64,000 bases of DNA from Durusdinium trenchii (lineage: Eukaryota; Sar; Dinophyceae; Suessiales; Symbiodiniaceae). The DNA lies in contig CAXAMN010022884.1 of the NCBI GenBank assembly GCA_963970005.1, positions 292,294 through 356,293 on the forward strand, given 5' to 3'. The notes beneath the pieces are model-generated. The model was given only the letters and a program-made list of their open reading frames with translations, ran no database searches and had not been told where the DNA came from. The position numbers and the translations under genes were made by a program. Below, in pieces: positions 30,965 through 41,944 of the stretch (its first letter is position 1; every line of letters starts with the position of its first letter).

Positions 30965-33099
30965 ATGACTCGACTCTCAGGACAAGCCAAACACCCTGCG
31001 GAACACTTCATCGAACAGACTCCCACCACGATGGGAGATGTTGTTCTTCCAAGAACGAGGATGATGGCTTCCAAGGGCATGGGGTGACATGGGGTGACAT
31101 GGGTCACTTCAAGATGTGAACGGGGAAAGATCATGACGTTCGTCATGAAACAGCTCGCTGCATGTCAGTCTCATGTATATAAGTCCCATACTAAAGTCAT
31201 CTAAAATCTCAAAAGTCCTCTAACAAATTTCCAAAAAATCCATGATGCCTCGGGTTTATAGGCTCTTATACATATATATGTATATGTTCAGCCCCATTAA
31301 AGGGGAGCCATTGACGGGAAAACACGTCCTCCCGAAGGGCTTGCCAGAGTGCTCGCGTCACACTGATCTCGCCTTGCTGCCGTTCTGGTCCATGCGCACC
31401 GGCTCGGTGGCGTCGCTCCAGGAGCCCGAGCTCCATCTGCCGTCGCGCGGGACCCTCGTCTCAGCGTCTCCGTTGAAAAGCGGCGTGGGTTTGCACATGG
31501 TTGGCGGTTCCTTATTTTGCGGTGAAGCACAGTATATTGGTGTCTTTGGGGAAGAAGCACGAAGCCGGAGACGGAGCCGGAGTGTTTGGTTCCAAAGATA
31601 TAAACTTCTTAATCTATCCTGCCGTGAAGAAATTGTGCACCACCATGCAGGTGGTCGTAATTGAGTGCAGAAAACAAGTCTGCTGTGCCATGGTCCTCCT
31701 TCATCCGGCTTGGGCTCCGAAGACGAAGGTCCGACGGCGTCCATTCCGACCGCCTCCATCGGTTTTCGTAGGCATCTTGAATGGCCAGGTCCGTCACGAT
31801 GGCTGCATGAGACCTGGCTCGTTACCCCACACAGGCCATGGAAAGGCTTGGAACCCCCCTGGACCGTCAAAACCCATTGGCCAGGGTGTCTCCGTACTAA
31901 AGAATATAATATACACACCCACACACACACACACACCAACTCGCTCTTGCCGCGTTGAGTCTAAAGGTGCCCGGTTTTGACGTGCCGGTCGACTCTTGCA
32001 GAACCCTCCCCACCCTGTGAGGTTGATGCTGGAGATCTCTCTCCGTCTAAAGCATCAGACTTCTTCACAAATCCATCTCCAGATGTAAACGGCTCGCGAG
32101 TCGCAGAAAAGGCGCCAAACGCCACACCTCCAGAGAGAGATCAAGTGCTCAAACTGGTTGCAAACGCTGTCAGCCTCCACACCGTTCGGAGGCTGAACAA
32201 CAGTGATCTGTCCTACACGTGTCGCGCAGTGATGAATCCGGGCGCGTGGAGAAGGTCCGGACCCCCTGCGTTTCGGTGGAGAAGGTCCGACCCCTGCCAG
32301 AAGGCCCCGGAAGTCATGGGGGATGTACCCTAGGCTTCCAACCACCATTAAGATGCTGAATCCCGAATCAACTGAGGATTTTACAGTACAAAAAACCGGT
32401 CAACCATGTTTTAAATGGTCTTGGAAGCCTAGGTTATAGCGTTAAAGAAAACAAACGATATCAATGCCTGAATTGGTCCCGATTCTCTTAGCCTGCTTAG
32501 CTCCATTACATACCATGACGGTCCTCACTCCGACACACAGAAAGCGTGGGATGTCGGTGAGCGTCTTCTTCAGCTTCATCGAGAAGCTCACGAGGGCCTG
32601 GAAGCAAAAGTCCAGCTTCATCGTGGCGAAGAAGGTGGCCGCTGCCCGTCCCCATTCTTGGGCTTTGGGCCTCGATCCGCAGTTCCCTTCGACCCGGAGT
32701 CGTGTCCAGTCGGGGTCGACCCACGACTTCGGACCTTTGTCCGGTGATGTTCTCTGTCTGGGTCGAACATGGGTTTTCTCCGGTTTCGATTCTCTTTCAT
32801 CTCGTTTCCGGCTGTCAAGAATGGAGGACGTTTTCATGTGGCACGACGGCATGAAGCGACGGAGGGGGGGTGAGCAAGCTGAGTGGCGGGAGTGAGCTGA
32901 GTGAGCTGAGTGAGTGGCAAAGCTTTCTGATAGTCCCCCTTGCCACCAAGGCAAGAGGATTCCCAAATGGCCATCAGTTTCTGCCTTGGCGTTGTTGTCA
33001 ATGGAAGGAGAACTATATATATATATCTATGATATATACATATACCCTGGAAGTCCAGTGAAGAGTAGGACGATATGCCACAGTTAAAGTAAAGGAAGT

Positions 33100-33300
33100 T
33101 CCTTCAAGTAAAGGGCACCGCTACTAGTAACAAAGGGCATTACTGCATTGCCACTAGGAGCAAATAGCTACTATAGTAGCTCCTGGCATCACTACAAGAA
33201 GCTACTAGGGGCTCCGGGCCTTACTACTAGGAGCGATCGGACGCCACCAAGGGCTCCTGGCATCACTACTAGTAGCATTCTTTTACTAGTAATATGAAGC
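33100..33300. repeat. Dispersed CTACTAG repeat cluster
   Basis: At least six modules, including CTACTAGTAACAAAGGGCAT, CACTAGGAGCAAATAGCTAC, CTACTAGGGGCTCCGGGCCT, TACTACTAGGAGCGATCGGA and CACTACTAGTAGCATTC. It is the longest copy in the window together with 61805-61950. Confidence 0.85.
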
Positions 33301-35739
33301 TAGGACTGGGGTCACCTTTTTTGACTCAGTGGACTTCTGCACGGTTTTGGTTGACCTCGCCGACCTCGCCCCGAGACCCGGACTCCAAATCCAAGGCATT
33401 CTGGGGCCTTGGTACTCCCCCATTCGGCACACAAGGCGAATCCAAAATTGGAAGACCACAAGCAGTGGCTTGCAGTCAGATTAAGCCACAAGCATTCCCA
33501 GAGGAGCTTCAATGCAATGGTATGGCCTCAGGCACACAGGGACTCGGCATGTCACATCTTCCCTCCATGTGACTCGGAGAGGATCCATCACGGGTCCAAG
33601 GGTCCGGGCTCTTCAGGAGCTTTCTGGCCCAGCTGTCTCAGCCAAAGAGCGCACGACCTCACGTGTGCGAAGTTCGTGGCTGCCAGGCCAGTTTTGCTGG
33701 AAAAGCGGCTGTCTTGAAGAGGAAATGACCCAATCCGTTGGATTTGGAGCGGTTGTCAATCCAGGTGTTACAAAAAAGAACCTGGCGCTGTAAGATTGGA
33801 GCAGTTGGACTGTCCTCACACCTTTCTGTCTCCCGTCCTTCCTCTTCTCAGCTCTAAGGCGAAGGCTTGGATGAGACGCACACGAACAGCATGACCTGGC
33901 GTCCGTGCAACGTGAAGACCATGTTCAGAGCCAGGAAGGACATCGACCAAAGGCAGACGGAAACATGGCAGGCGGACAAACAACAAGACTAGAAACGGAA
34001 TTGAGAAGTCAAAGACATCGATGGTCTGTGCATAGCAATAAGGTGCAGCGAGCCTCAGCTACCAAGACTCGGATCACAAGTCTACTGCATCATCTGCAAC
34101 GACGAGAGGTGAGGTGATATATGATATATCTCGAACATGCATACCTACAATGTACCAACCACAACAAAATACTCTATACACATGCACATATATACCTAGA
34201 TCTTCCAACTACGCAAAATGGTGCCTTTTGGATCCGTTCGGCTGGTTTTGTGAGTTGAAAAGGCTGAAAATGTTGCACAGTTGGAACATCTAGGTCTACG
34301 TATACTGATATGTGACAGATATTGTGTGATGTGTGCTCTTTCTCTTTCGCGTGAAGCTTCACACCTCTCAGATCCATCTGTGTCGTCCGGTCACCGCCAC
34401 ATGGCTCGGCGGTCCGGACAGGACGCAGCAGTCGTGACCTCTCATCAGAACGCCTCCCCAGGCATCCACGGCGAACTGGGCCGCCTGCGCCGACCAATCG
34501 AAGGCCCGGTCCGAACGGAAGGTCCGAACGGATTTTGGGGGAGGAAGGTTCGGACTCCATGAAGCCCAATTGGCTGGGTGATGGAAAACCACGGTCATGG
34601 GAGGGGGGGGGTCATGGGAGGTCAGGATGTCCAACATGTTTTGGGGGATTACTTCCAGCTGCTTGTGGATTCTTTTCCACTCCATGGCCCCTTTGAAGCC
34701 GCCCCCGGAACGACCCGCTCGACCCCCCCGACCTGGCGCAAATCGCCGGTGGAACCGTTGGACACAGCTGTCCAAGACCTGCAGGAGACCAGTCAACCCA
34801 GGTCCACCGGTGCAGAACCACCAAGATACCAAACCGTCCAACTGGGAGTGGTGGAGGTAGTGGATGGTGACTGGTAGTTACGTGGGGAGAAAAAAATCAG
34901 CCGTTGGAGGAAGTTCTGGGTATAGATCACCCGGTGACCACCCCGTTCATGATGGTTCGGAGCGATCTGTCCGAGCGAAGCCGAGTGGGTTCCCCAACAC
35001 ATCAAACATCAGGTTATATAGTTTCGGCTGGACTCTTCGAAGACCAAACATCGAACACCATGTGAGTCACTCGGAACGTTTGCAAAAGTAGTGCTCTTGC
35101 TCCTTCCCTCGCGCGCTCGCTCCCTCTCTCTCTCTCTCTCTCTCTGTGGCGATTTTTGGAATACAAGTATTTGGTCATAATTTTCGGCAGCTCGCAAACT
35201 GTCCCCCCCATGAGTGGAAAGCAAAAGTCGCCCTAAGGGCCCGGCTTATCACATAGCTCCAATGCAGCTCGAGCTCGCTGCTCCCATTCGGATTGTGGAG
35301 GCACTGCGCAGCGTAGTTTCGAACGATGCGTTCTGCCCAAAGGTGGCAAAAGCAATGCAATGCTGTAATGTAGACTCGTAGACTGATTGATTAATGGAAA
35401 CTGGTTTCTCCAATGTGTTCCATCTCAACAAGGGGAGGGTTTCTGATCAACAGTCTACCTTAGTTGGCCAACACTTTTGCGACTGTGAACTGCACCACAT
35501 GCTGTGCACACGCACAGAATTAAGAAGGCAGCCTTTGGTTCGGACCATTTTTCGATCACGGTTTTTGCGGTGAGACGCTTCTTCCTCGCCACGAGCACAG
35601 GTCGCAATGGCAACGCTGAAGCCTGGGCTGCCAGAAATGGACCCAAAACATATAGCTAAGAAGGGAAAAATGACACTCAAGAAGCCTTCAAAGGAACCTG
35701 GAGAGGAGTTTCGAACGGAGTGAACTGAAGCCTTGGCTG

Positions 35740-38700
35740 CAAAAGCCTTTCTTTTGGGGTTTTCCATCCTCTGCAGCACGAGCTGCACACTTTGTCCACC
35801 GTGGCGGCCACCTGCAACATCGCCAAGGCAGCCTCCAAGTGAGACGGACGCTCGAGTTGAGTTGAGATCAACGCCTCGACCCCTTTGGCAGCAGGCATTG
35901 GCCTTCTTCGTGGAATGGATGGAATGTATGCCATGTGTTTCTAATGGCTTCTTGTTACTACTAGTAAGGCCCTTGCTCCTAGTAGCGATGCCCTTTGCTC
36001 CTAGTAGCGATGTGTTTCATGGTGGAGTTCTCCATGGAGGTGAACTTAAGAAAGGGGGAAACTTCTTCGTGAAATTCACCGGCCCTTGGTTGGGGTGTAC
36101 GGTGTGGTCAAAAATTGGATAGCATCCTTCAGCGCGAGGCCGTCGCGCATCTTGACTACCAGTGTGGAAACAAAACCTCCAATCTTGAAATTGTGGGAGT
36201 TCTTTGTAAATGGTAATGAACTTTAAAAATACAAAAAGCCGGCGCTTATTGTTGTCCCTTTTTATCTTCTTGTCCCGGACTAGAATTGGTGAGCCCAATT
36301 CTTCCGAATCGCTCAAAAAATACAGTAGAAAACTTGTCCTACAGAACCGGGTCATTTTGGGGGTAAGTGTTGGCAAGTATTGTACAGATGGAACCACTAA
36401 AAACATCTAAAAACCCCCTAGAAAACACGGTTTAGTACGGGATGTCCCCCATTTTCGGCACACACTTACGGAATGTTTCATATTAAGGGGATAGGATTAG
36501 TGTTAATCCCCATTAACCACTGGGGGAAATTGGGTAGAAGCCCCCAATGTGATTACATTCTCCCATCCCTAAGAATCCGGGTCCTCAAACACATAGGGTT
36601 TGGGAACCGGGCCCAGACCCCTGCCAAGAGGTCGGGTCCGGACCCCTGCCATGGAGAGCCCATTCGGATTCTTAGGGATCCTCTCATCTCTGGATTCCCA
36701 CGGAAGCGGATTTCGACCTCTGTCTCGCGACCAGCTCGTTCGCCCCAAAGATGCCGCCTTCCAAGGACCCGCGGACAGCGCGGCGCTGAGGCCCACGGCA
36801 TCCACATCCGTGTGCCGCAGCAGGTGCCGGGCCCAAGGCCACCGACCTCGACGCGCGCAGCGCCATCGCGCGTGAACCGCACCGCCGAACTCGGCGGTTC
36901 GGGCGGTTCGGGCCTGCGGCACAGGCCGCCACGGCGGAGTTGATGGCCATCTGCCGGTCGTGCTCGCTGGACTCGCCTGAGGACGGGACGCCCATCGCAT
37001 CCATCGCAGTGACGAGCGATATCGAGCGATCGTGCAAGGGCTCAGCGTGCTCAGGTTCATCTCATTGTGACTGCTCTGGGGAGGTGTGTCCCAGGTGTGT
37101 CATCTACTGTCACCTAATTCATAACAACTTTTTTGTACACCCGCCCGCTGCTCTAAAAAGCTGGCCATGGAACTTTGGCTTGCCAGTGTCAATGCCCTGT
37201 CCCAGCAAATGCTCCTGGCCAAGCTCTTCACCCTCGTGGCTTGGCTTGAAGCATCTTGACTCAGTTCAACCGCCTTTGTTGAGTCACATGCGGAAATTCC
37301 ATCCTCCAAATCACGATGACTGCCAAGACCTGCCAAGACCAAGCGGAATGCGGTCAGACCCCTGTCCGGCCGTACCCTCCCAAACTGCCCATAGAAGTGA
37401 AGGTACGGTTGCCCTCCGGGGCAACCCCCCCCTTGGAAATACCAAACGATCCACCGGACATGTCCACCTAAACACTCCATGGGGGTGGTTGAAAAGAGAA
37501 AGGAATCAATGAGAGGAATATATTCCCTACATGGAGCGTGTGGGTCATTGTAGGGAGGGTCAGCGTCCACGCTTTCTCCTGGCTGCCAGCGCCCCATTCG
37601 TCCCCAGCGCCATGGCACGGGGCCAGGCCGCCCCGGCTGCGGCCGCGCTGGCCGCTGTGGTGGTGAAGAGCGGCCTCGAAGTATGGATATGAACAATTGT
37701 ATCGAGTAGAATTGGATTCTCCAAATTGGACAGATGTTCCAACCTCATAGCATATTAAGATGCTTCTTCCCTGTCAGTCTTGTTTTTTCTAGTAGCTATG
37801 GCCTCCAACCTACTAGCGGTGGCCTCCAACTGTGTTTTCTCTATACTAGTATGCATACAGTATATGCAGTGTTTCCGGTTCCCCGACCTTTTTGGATCCG
37901 CCATCTTTGGAACTGACTTGGGCGATGAGCGAAGGGGCTGGTGAACGTCTTTCGCTTCTGGCCGAGAGACACCTCCAGCTGCAGCTGTTGCATTTGTCGT
38001 AGCAGGTTGGAAGCATCTGCCCACAGAGCTGCATTGGCACAAGCAGCCACAGAGGAGCACCAGGTGATATCGTCTGGAGAGAACCGGCAGCGAACGATCC
38101 ATTTCAGCTGCTCAAGTGCTACGGCCCAGGCACTACCTGAGATCTTCGAGTGCTCGGTGTTGCGTTTGGGGCACAGTCATCCACTCAAATCTCTCAAAGG
38201 CTGGACTGCTGTTCCAGAGTCTTCCCCCTCCCACATTCCCAGCTCTCTCTCTCTCTCTCTCTCCCTACACGATGCCCTCTCGTCATTCAAGTCCCGAATC
38301 TCCGCAGCCTTCAGCTGGGCGTTGAGGACTGCAAGGTTGGGCACGACAAGGCTACCCTGCGCGGCTCGGCTCGACGAGTCGACGACTCGCACGAGCTCGG
38401 CTCGGCTTCCAGCTCTTTCCCAGTGCCTGGATTCGTGCCAGAAGCACGGCGGCACTGTGCCAGAACGTCTTTCGCACCAGTGCAGATGTGGCAGCTGTCG
38501 CCGTAGCACAGCTCGGCTGCAGACCCCGCTGCTGCAACAAGTCCAGGATTCCTGAGAATCAAAGCAGGTTTGGCGGCCGATGGCAGAGGAGCCTTAGAAT
38601 AAGGACATCCTCTAACTCGAAACTCGAGTTCGTTAGAGAGCGCCAACACGATCATTTCAGAGCAAAACATCTGCAAACAACCGCTTGCTCTTCAGGAAGG

Positions 38701-41375
38701 TTCGAAGATCCAAGCTGCCAAAAGCAGCCTCTGGGGACATTGCAGCTGTGCAGGCGGCAGTGTCCACATGCTTGGACATGAGCAGTTCCAGCGCCAAAGG
38801 CCTCATACGGGATACCAGTGGGATACCAGTGGATACTAAGGAGCACACCTGCTTGTCGTTTTCAATGCTTTTTGTGGCTTGACTTTGGCCTCAAGGATCC
38901 TGAAGGCATCACGGTGACGTTGACCACCCGCCCACCGCCCACCGCACCAGTGGGGCTCGGCGCACAGGGCCAGCGTGGTGCAGCAGTTCGTCACGTCCGA
39001 CTGCGCAGCCATCGCCACCTGGTGACACAGCATCTCTTTGGCTGGGAGAAGAAGGAAGAAGGAAGAAGAAGGAAGAAGACAAACAGGCCAAGGCAAACTC
39101 TGGGCTTGAAAAAGGCCGAAGTTGGCAGGAGCATCTTCGAATCTAAGTCTCGATCCAGTGATGCAGCAGCAAACTGCCAGGCAGTCTGCTGGCGCCCACC
39201 TGGGTCGCTCGGAACCCGGGTCGCTGGAGGTGTTCATTCGTCCTTCAACTCCATCGTTTTGAGAAAAAAGGCACCACGGAACTGGTGATCCGAAGTGGAA
39301 AGAAGTGGAAATCACCGAGTGAACTTTGGGCTGGGGGATACTGACCTCTCAACTGGTTCGTGGGTTCGACGAACCCAGACCATGATGGTCCTCTAGAGAG
39401 GCCCGTTTGGGCCATGCCATCCACGTAACCATCACTAAAGGCAAAACCAAAGGGGTATCCAAACAATATCCGCATACTTCTACTACTACTTCTCATTGCA
39501 TACCCCGTTCGTTTTGCCCTGAGTGATGATTCCATGATTCCAGGGGCCTGCCAGTCACGTCTCGCGGCCGTCACACCGACGACCGAACTCCACGTACCAC
39601 GCCAAGGAGCTCAGTGCAGAGGCCAAGATCCTGGGACTCAATGAGGATGCCGTGAGGGCTTGTTCCCATTGAACCTCAAGCAGGGTCTTAGAATGTCTTA
39701 GACACATAGGACCTTCTCATCAACAAACACTTCAACAAACATCTTGAACAGTCGATCTGATCGAGGATTGTGTTTTGCAGTATGTTGCGTTCATCCGAGT
39801 GTTCGTGCTTCTTGCGATGTCTTTGATGTTCATGAGTCAAGTATTTCCGGGACTACCAACAGCACTCTGCAGGCACCTCGCCCACGGTCCGAGCAAAGAC
39901 CTCAAGGGTCACGCCATCTGGCTCGATGTTGCATTCCATCATCCATCGCAGCCTTCAAGTTGGGCCCATCTGAAAAAGAAACGCTCCATCTTGTTAAGGA
40001 AATGCATGAAATTCATCACCGCGGTTACCCCGCTGCGACGAAGTCGGCAGGACTTCGTTCATCCTTCCACCGATCCCAGTTCGAACCCCAAATCCCCCCC
40101 GGCATTGGGCGGTTTTCAGCGGGGAAATGAGATGAAATGAAAGAACGGGACATGCGCAAGAAAAGAACACACGAGAGATTGACTTAGGAGCAGCCCAACA
40201 ACGGCCATGGCCATGCCCATAACAACGCCTCCATCCCCGAGTCAGAAGGGATCTGCAACTCCCTCAATCTCCAGAGAATAGAGATCAACCTTTTGACACC
40301 ACCTGTTGGTAGTGGGGGTGAACGGAAACCAATCCGGAGGTCCTTCACCATCCTTCAGCCGCAAAGCATCGACGGGCTCCGGCGCCAGGAGTTCCGCGAG
40401 GACATCGGCGCGCGGCCCAAAGCGGGAGTGGCTGCTGCCACATCCATGGCCAGTCGAAGCACTGAAGCACCACGGAGGAGTGCGCTGGCGGAGCGCCATG
40501 CATGGCCTCAGGCTAGCGCCATGTCTGATCCGTGGTCTCTCTATGGACGTGGTGCACTTTCGGTTCCTTCCGGAATAAAGAGAAAATCAAAACTGGCACG
40601 AAAGCTTCAAGGTTCAAGGTGGGTGTTGTTTCAGGCCTCTCTGGGACACAGACTGGAAAGCCTTTTCTGCGCCTTGTTTTATATTCCCTATAGTGAACGA
40701 CCCACCCAGTTCATGGATTCGTGCTTTCTCGGGTGCTCTTCCCCACCAGCTCTCTCTCTCTCTCACTCTCACTCTCGTGCGTCAAGAATGGTTTAATGCA
40801 GGCGTGTGACCTTTCATGCACGCATGGATGGCGCTGCTCACGGCTCGTTCTTCGCGAAGCCTGAAATCCATGCAGCGCTGCCACAGTGCCACACGTTCGC
40901 ACGCGCCTCGCGCAGGACGGAGTCCGAAATCTCCGGCGTCTCACTCTTTGCTTTCGGTGACAAGAGACGTCCACACACGCATGGCAACGACGTGAACGAA
41001 CACACACGAGGCGCAAGTCTTCGAACAAAGTCCCGTCTGGCCAAGGCTCTGCAGGCGGAGTTCATCGCAACTTGGTCAGCGGGCACGCGCTGCTGACCCA
41101 TCCTCAACAGAAAGAAGGAAAGGAAACGAGCCAACATACAGCAACTCTTCGAACATCTTGGAACCTTCGAACATAACTTGTACATTAACTTACATCCAGT
41201 CAGAACCGCCCACATACAGTAACCGTAGTAACCGTCCGCCTTGCTTCACCTTCCAACCGCCACTGTCCAAAACAGCCGGACCCCTCCTCTGGTGGAGCAG
41301 CAGGGAGATGGTCCAAAGCTCCTTCCGGCTGCAGGCCGCAATGGTTGTGCTGTACCCGATGGAGTCCCCCTGATG
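35740..41375 (-). CDS. Pentatricopeptide-repeat (PPR) protein, multi-exon
   Basis: PPR proteins bind single-stranded RNA in plastids and mitochondria and guide its processing. Repeat units are recognisable in many short exons, from 5' to 3': about 41375-41280 (GYSTTIAACSRKELWTISLL), 38998-38940 (DVTNCCTTLALCAEPHW), 38803-38680 (MRPLALELLMSKHVDTAACT), 38542-38430 (LLQQRGLQPSCATATAATSA), 38345-38270 (PNLAVLNAQLKAAEIRDLND), 38078-37967 (ITWCSSVAACANAALWADAS then LLRQMQQLQLEV), 37684-37601 (LFTTTAASAAAAGAAWPRAM), about 36960-36880 (MAINSAVAACAAG), about 36815-36745 (VDAVGLSAALSAGPWKAA) and about 35885-35740. These match the dinoflagellate PPR pattern of W-x-x-A-L-x-L-L followed by xxNAAxxAC. Exon ends and phases are approximate, and the start and stop are not identified. 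Two adjacent genes are possible. Confidence 0.68.
35945..36012. repeat. Dispersed CTAGTAGCGATG repeat
   Basis: GCTTCTTGTTACTACTAGTA, then CCTTGCTCCTAGTAGCGATG and TTTGCTCCTAGTAGCGATGT, i.e. two consecutive copies of the CTCCTAGTAGCGATG module. Confidence 0.8.
37785..37860. repeat. Dispersed CTAGTAGC/GGTTGGAGGCC repeat
   Basis: Contains TCTAGTAGCTATGGCCTCCA, ACCTACTAGCGGTGGCCTCC and ACTAGTATGC. The CTACTAGGTTGGAGGCC string, here reverse-complemented, is shared with 48210-48228 and 57473-57489. Confidence 0.75.
39310..41230. other. Intron or intergenic sequence within the PPR region
   Basis: No PPR unit is recognised with certainty. Weak candidates on the minus strand are about 39940-39870 (NIEPDGVTLEVFARTVGE) and about 40500-40370 (LRLAMDVAAATPALGRAPMS). 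A CT-rich microsatellite lies at about 40748-40773. Confidence 0.35.
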
Positions 41376-41944
41376 GAGTTTCGACGACTTCGACGACTTC
41401 GACGTCTAGTGGACGAAGCCAGCGGACTCGGTGTTTCAGGCTCCGATCCGGCTAAGGCACTCCGAAGGCAAAGAGAAGTGCCACCCCACGTTGCCACGCT
41501 GCTTGCCGGCCTGGGTACACGGAGCCGTGTGTAGCTGGAGCCATGATGGTGCCATCATCAGGCTCAAGGGGAATGACAAGAATCGCGGCCAAGATTTGGA
41601 AGATACTTTGTTGATGTCTAGGAGCCTAGTACTACGACTAGGAGTTGTTCTTGTTCTACAAGTTCCTTATGCTGCCTATGAGTTTTTGGGGATCAATTGC
41701 CACATCGGCAACTGGGAGAACGGGAGAACGAGTCCAGGAATCAAGGGGGTCGGCTTCTCATTCGGTGGGCACTTTGAAGAGGAAGGCTGTTTACAGCACA
41801 CTGTGTGGCACACACCCGTTCAAAAAGGGGGATGCCAAAGATGGAGTTCTAAAAGGAAATCTGACCAACCTCCGTCCAAGCAGCTGAGAGCTAGAAGTTC
41901 CTTGCGAGCATCCAAAGGTTGATCGACGTCAGCTCGGCGCACCA

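Larger units (their letters stand above)
28980..34850 (-). other. Scattered candidate exons, not assigned to a gene
   Basis: Protein-like minus-strand segments occur at about 29145-29035 (GVGQEGILIARNLGQQNRFR), 29960-29770 (RGKETYAPGDALVQRSSTLW), 30280-30080 (VELQPWNIWEFGDLIGSWGW), 30500-30290 (LKFEFFNLFIENAPPNPSDL), 30820-30690 (AWDLFLGVRLEDVGGLGALD), 32640-32500 (SFSMKLKKTLTDIPRFLCVG) and 34700-34440 (MEWKRIHKQLEVIPQNMLDI, then SAQAAQFAVDAWGG). They could be 5' exons of the glucan-synthase gene or of a separate gene. I could not join them in phase or match them to a family. Confidence 0.35.
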
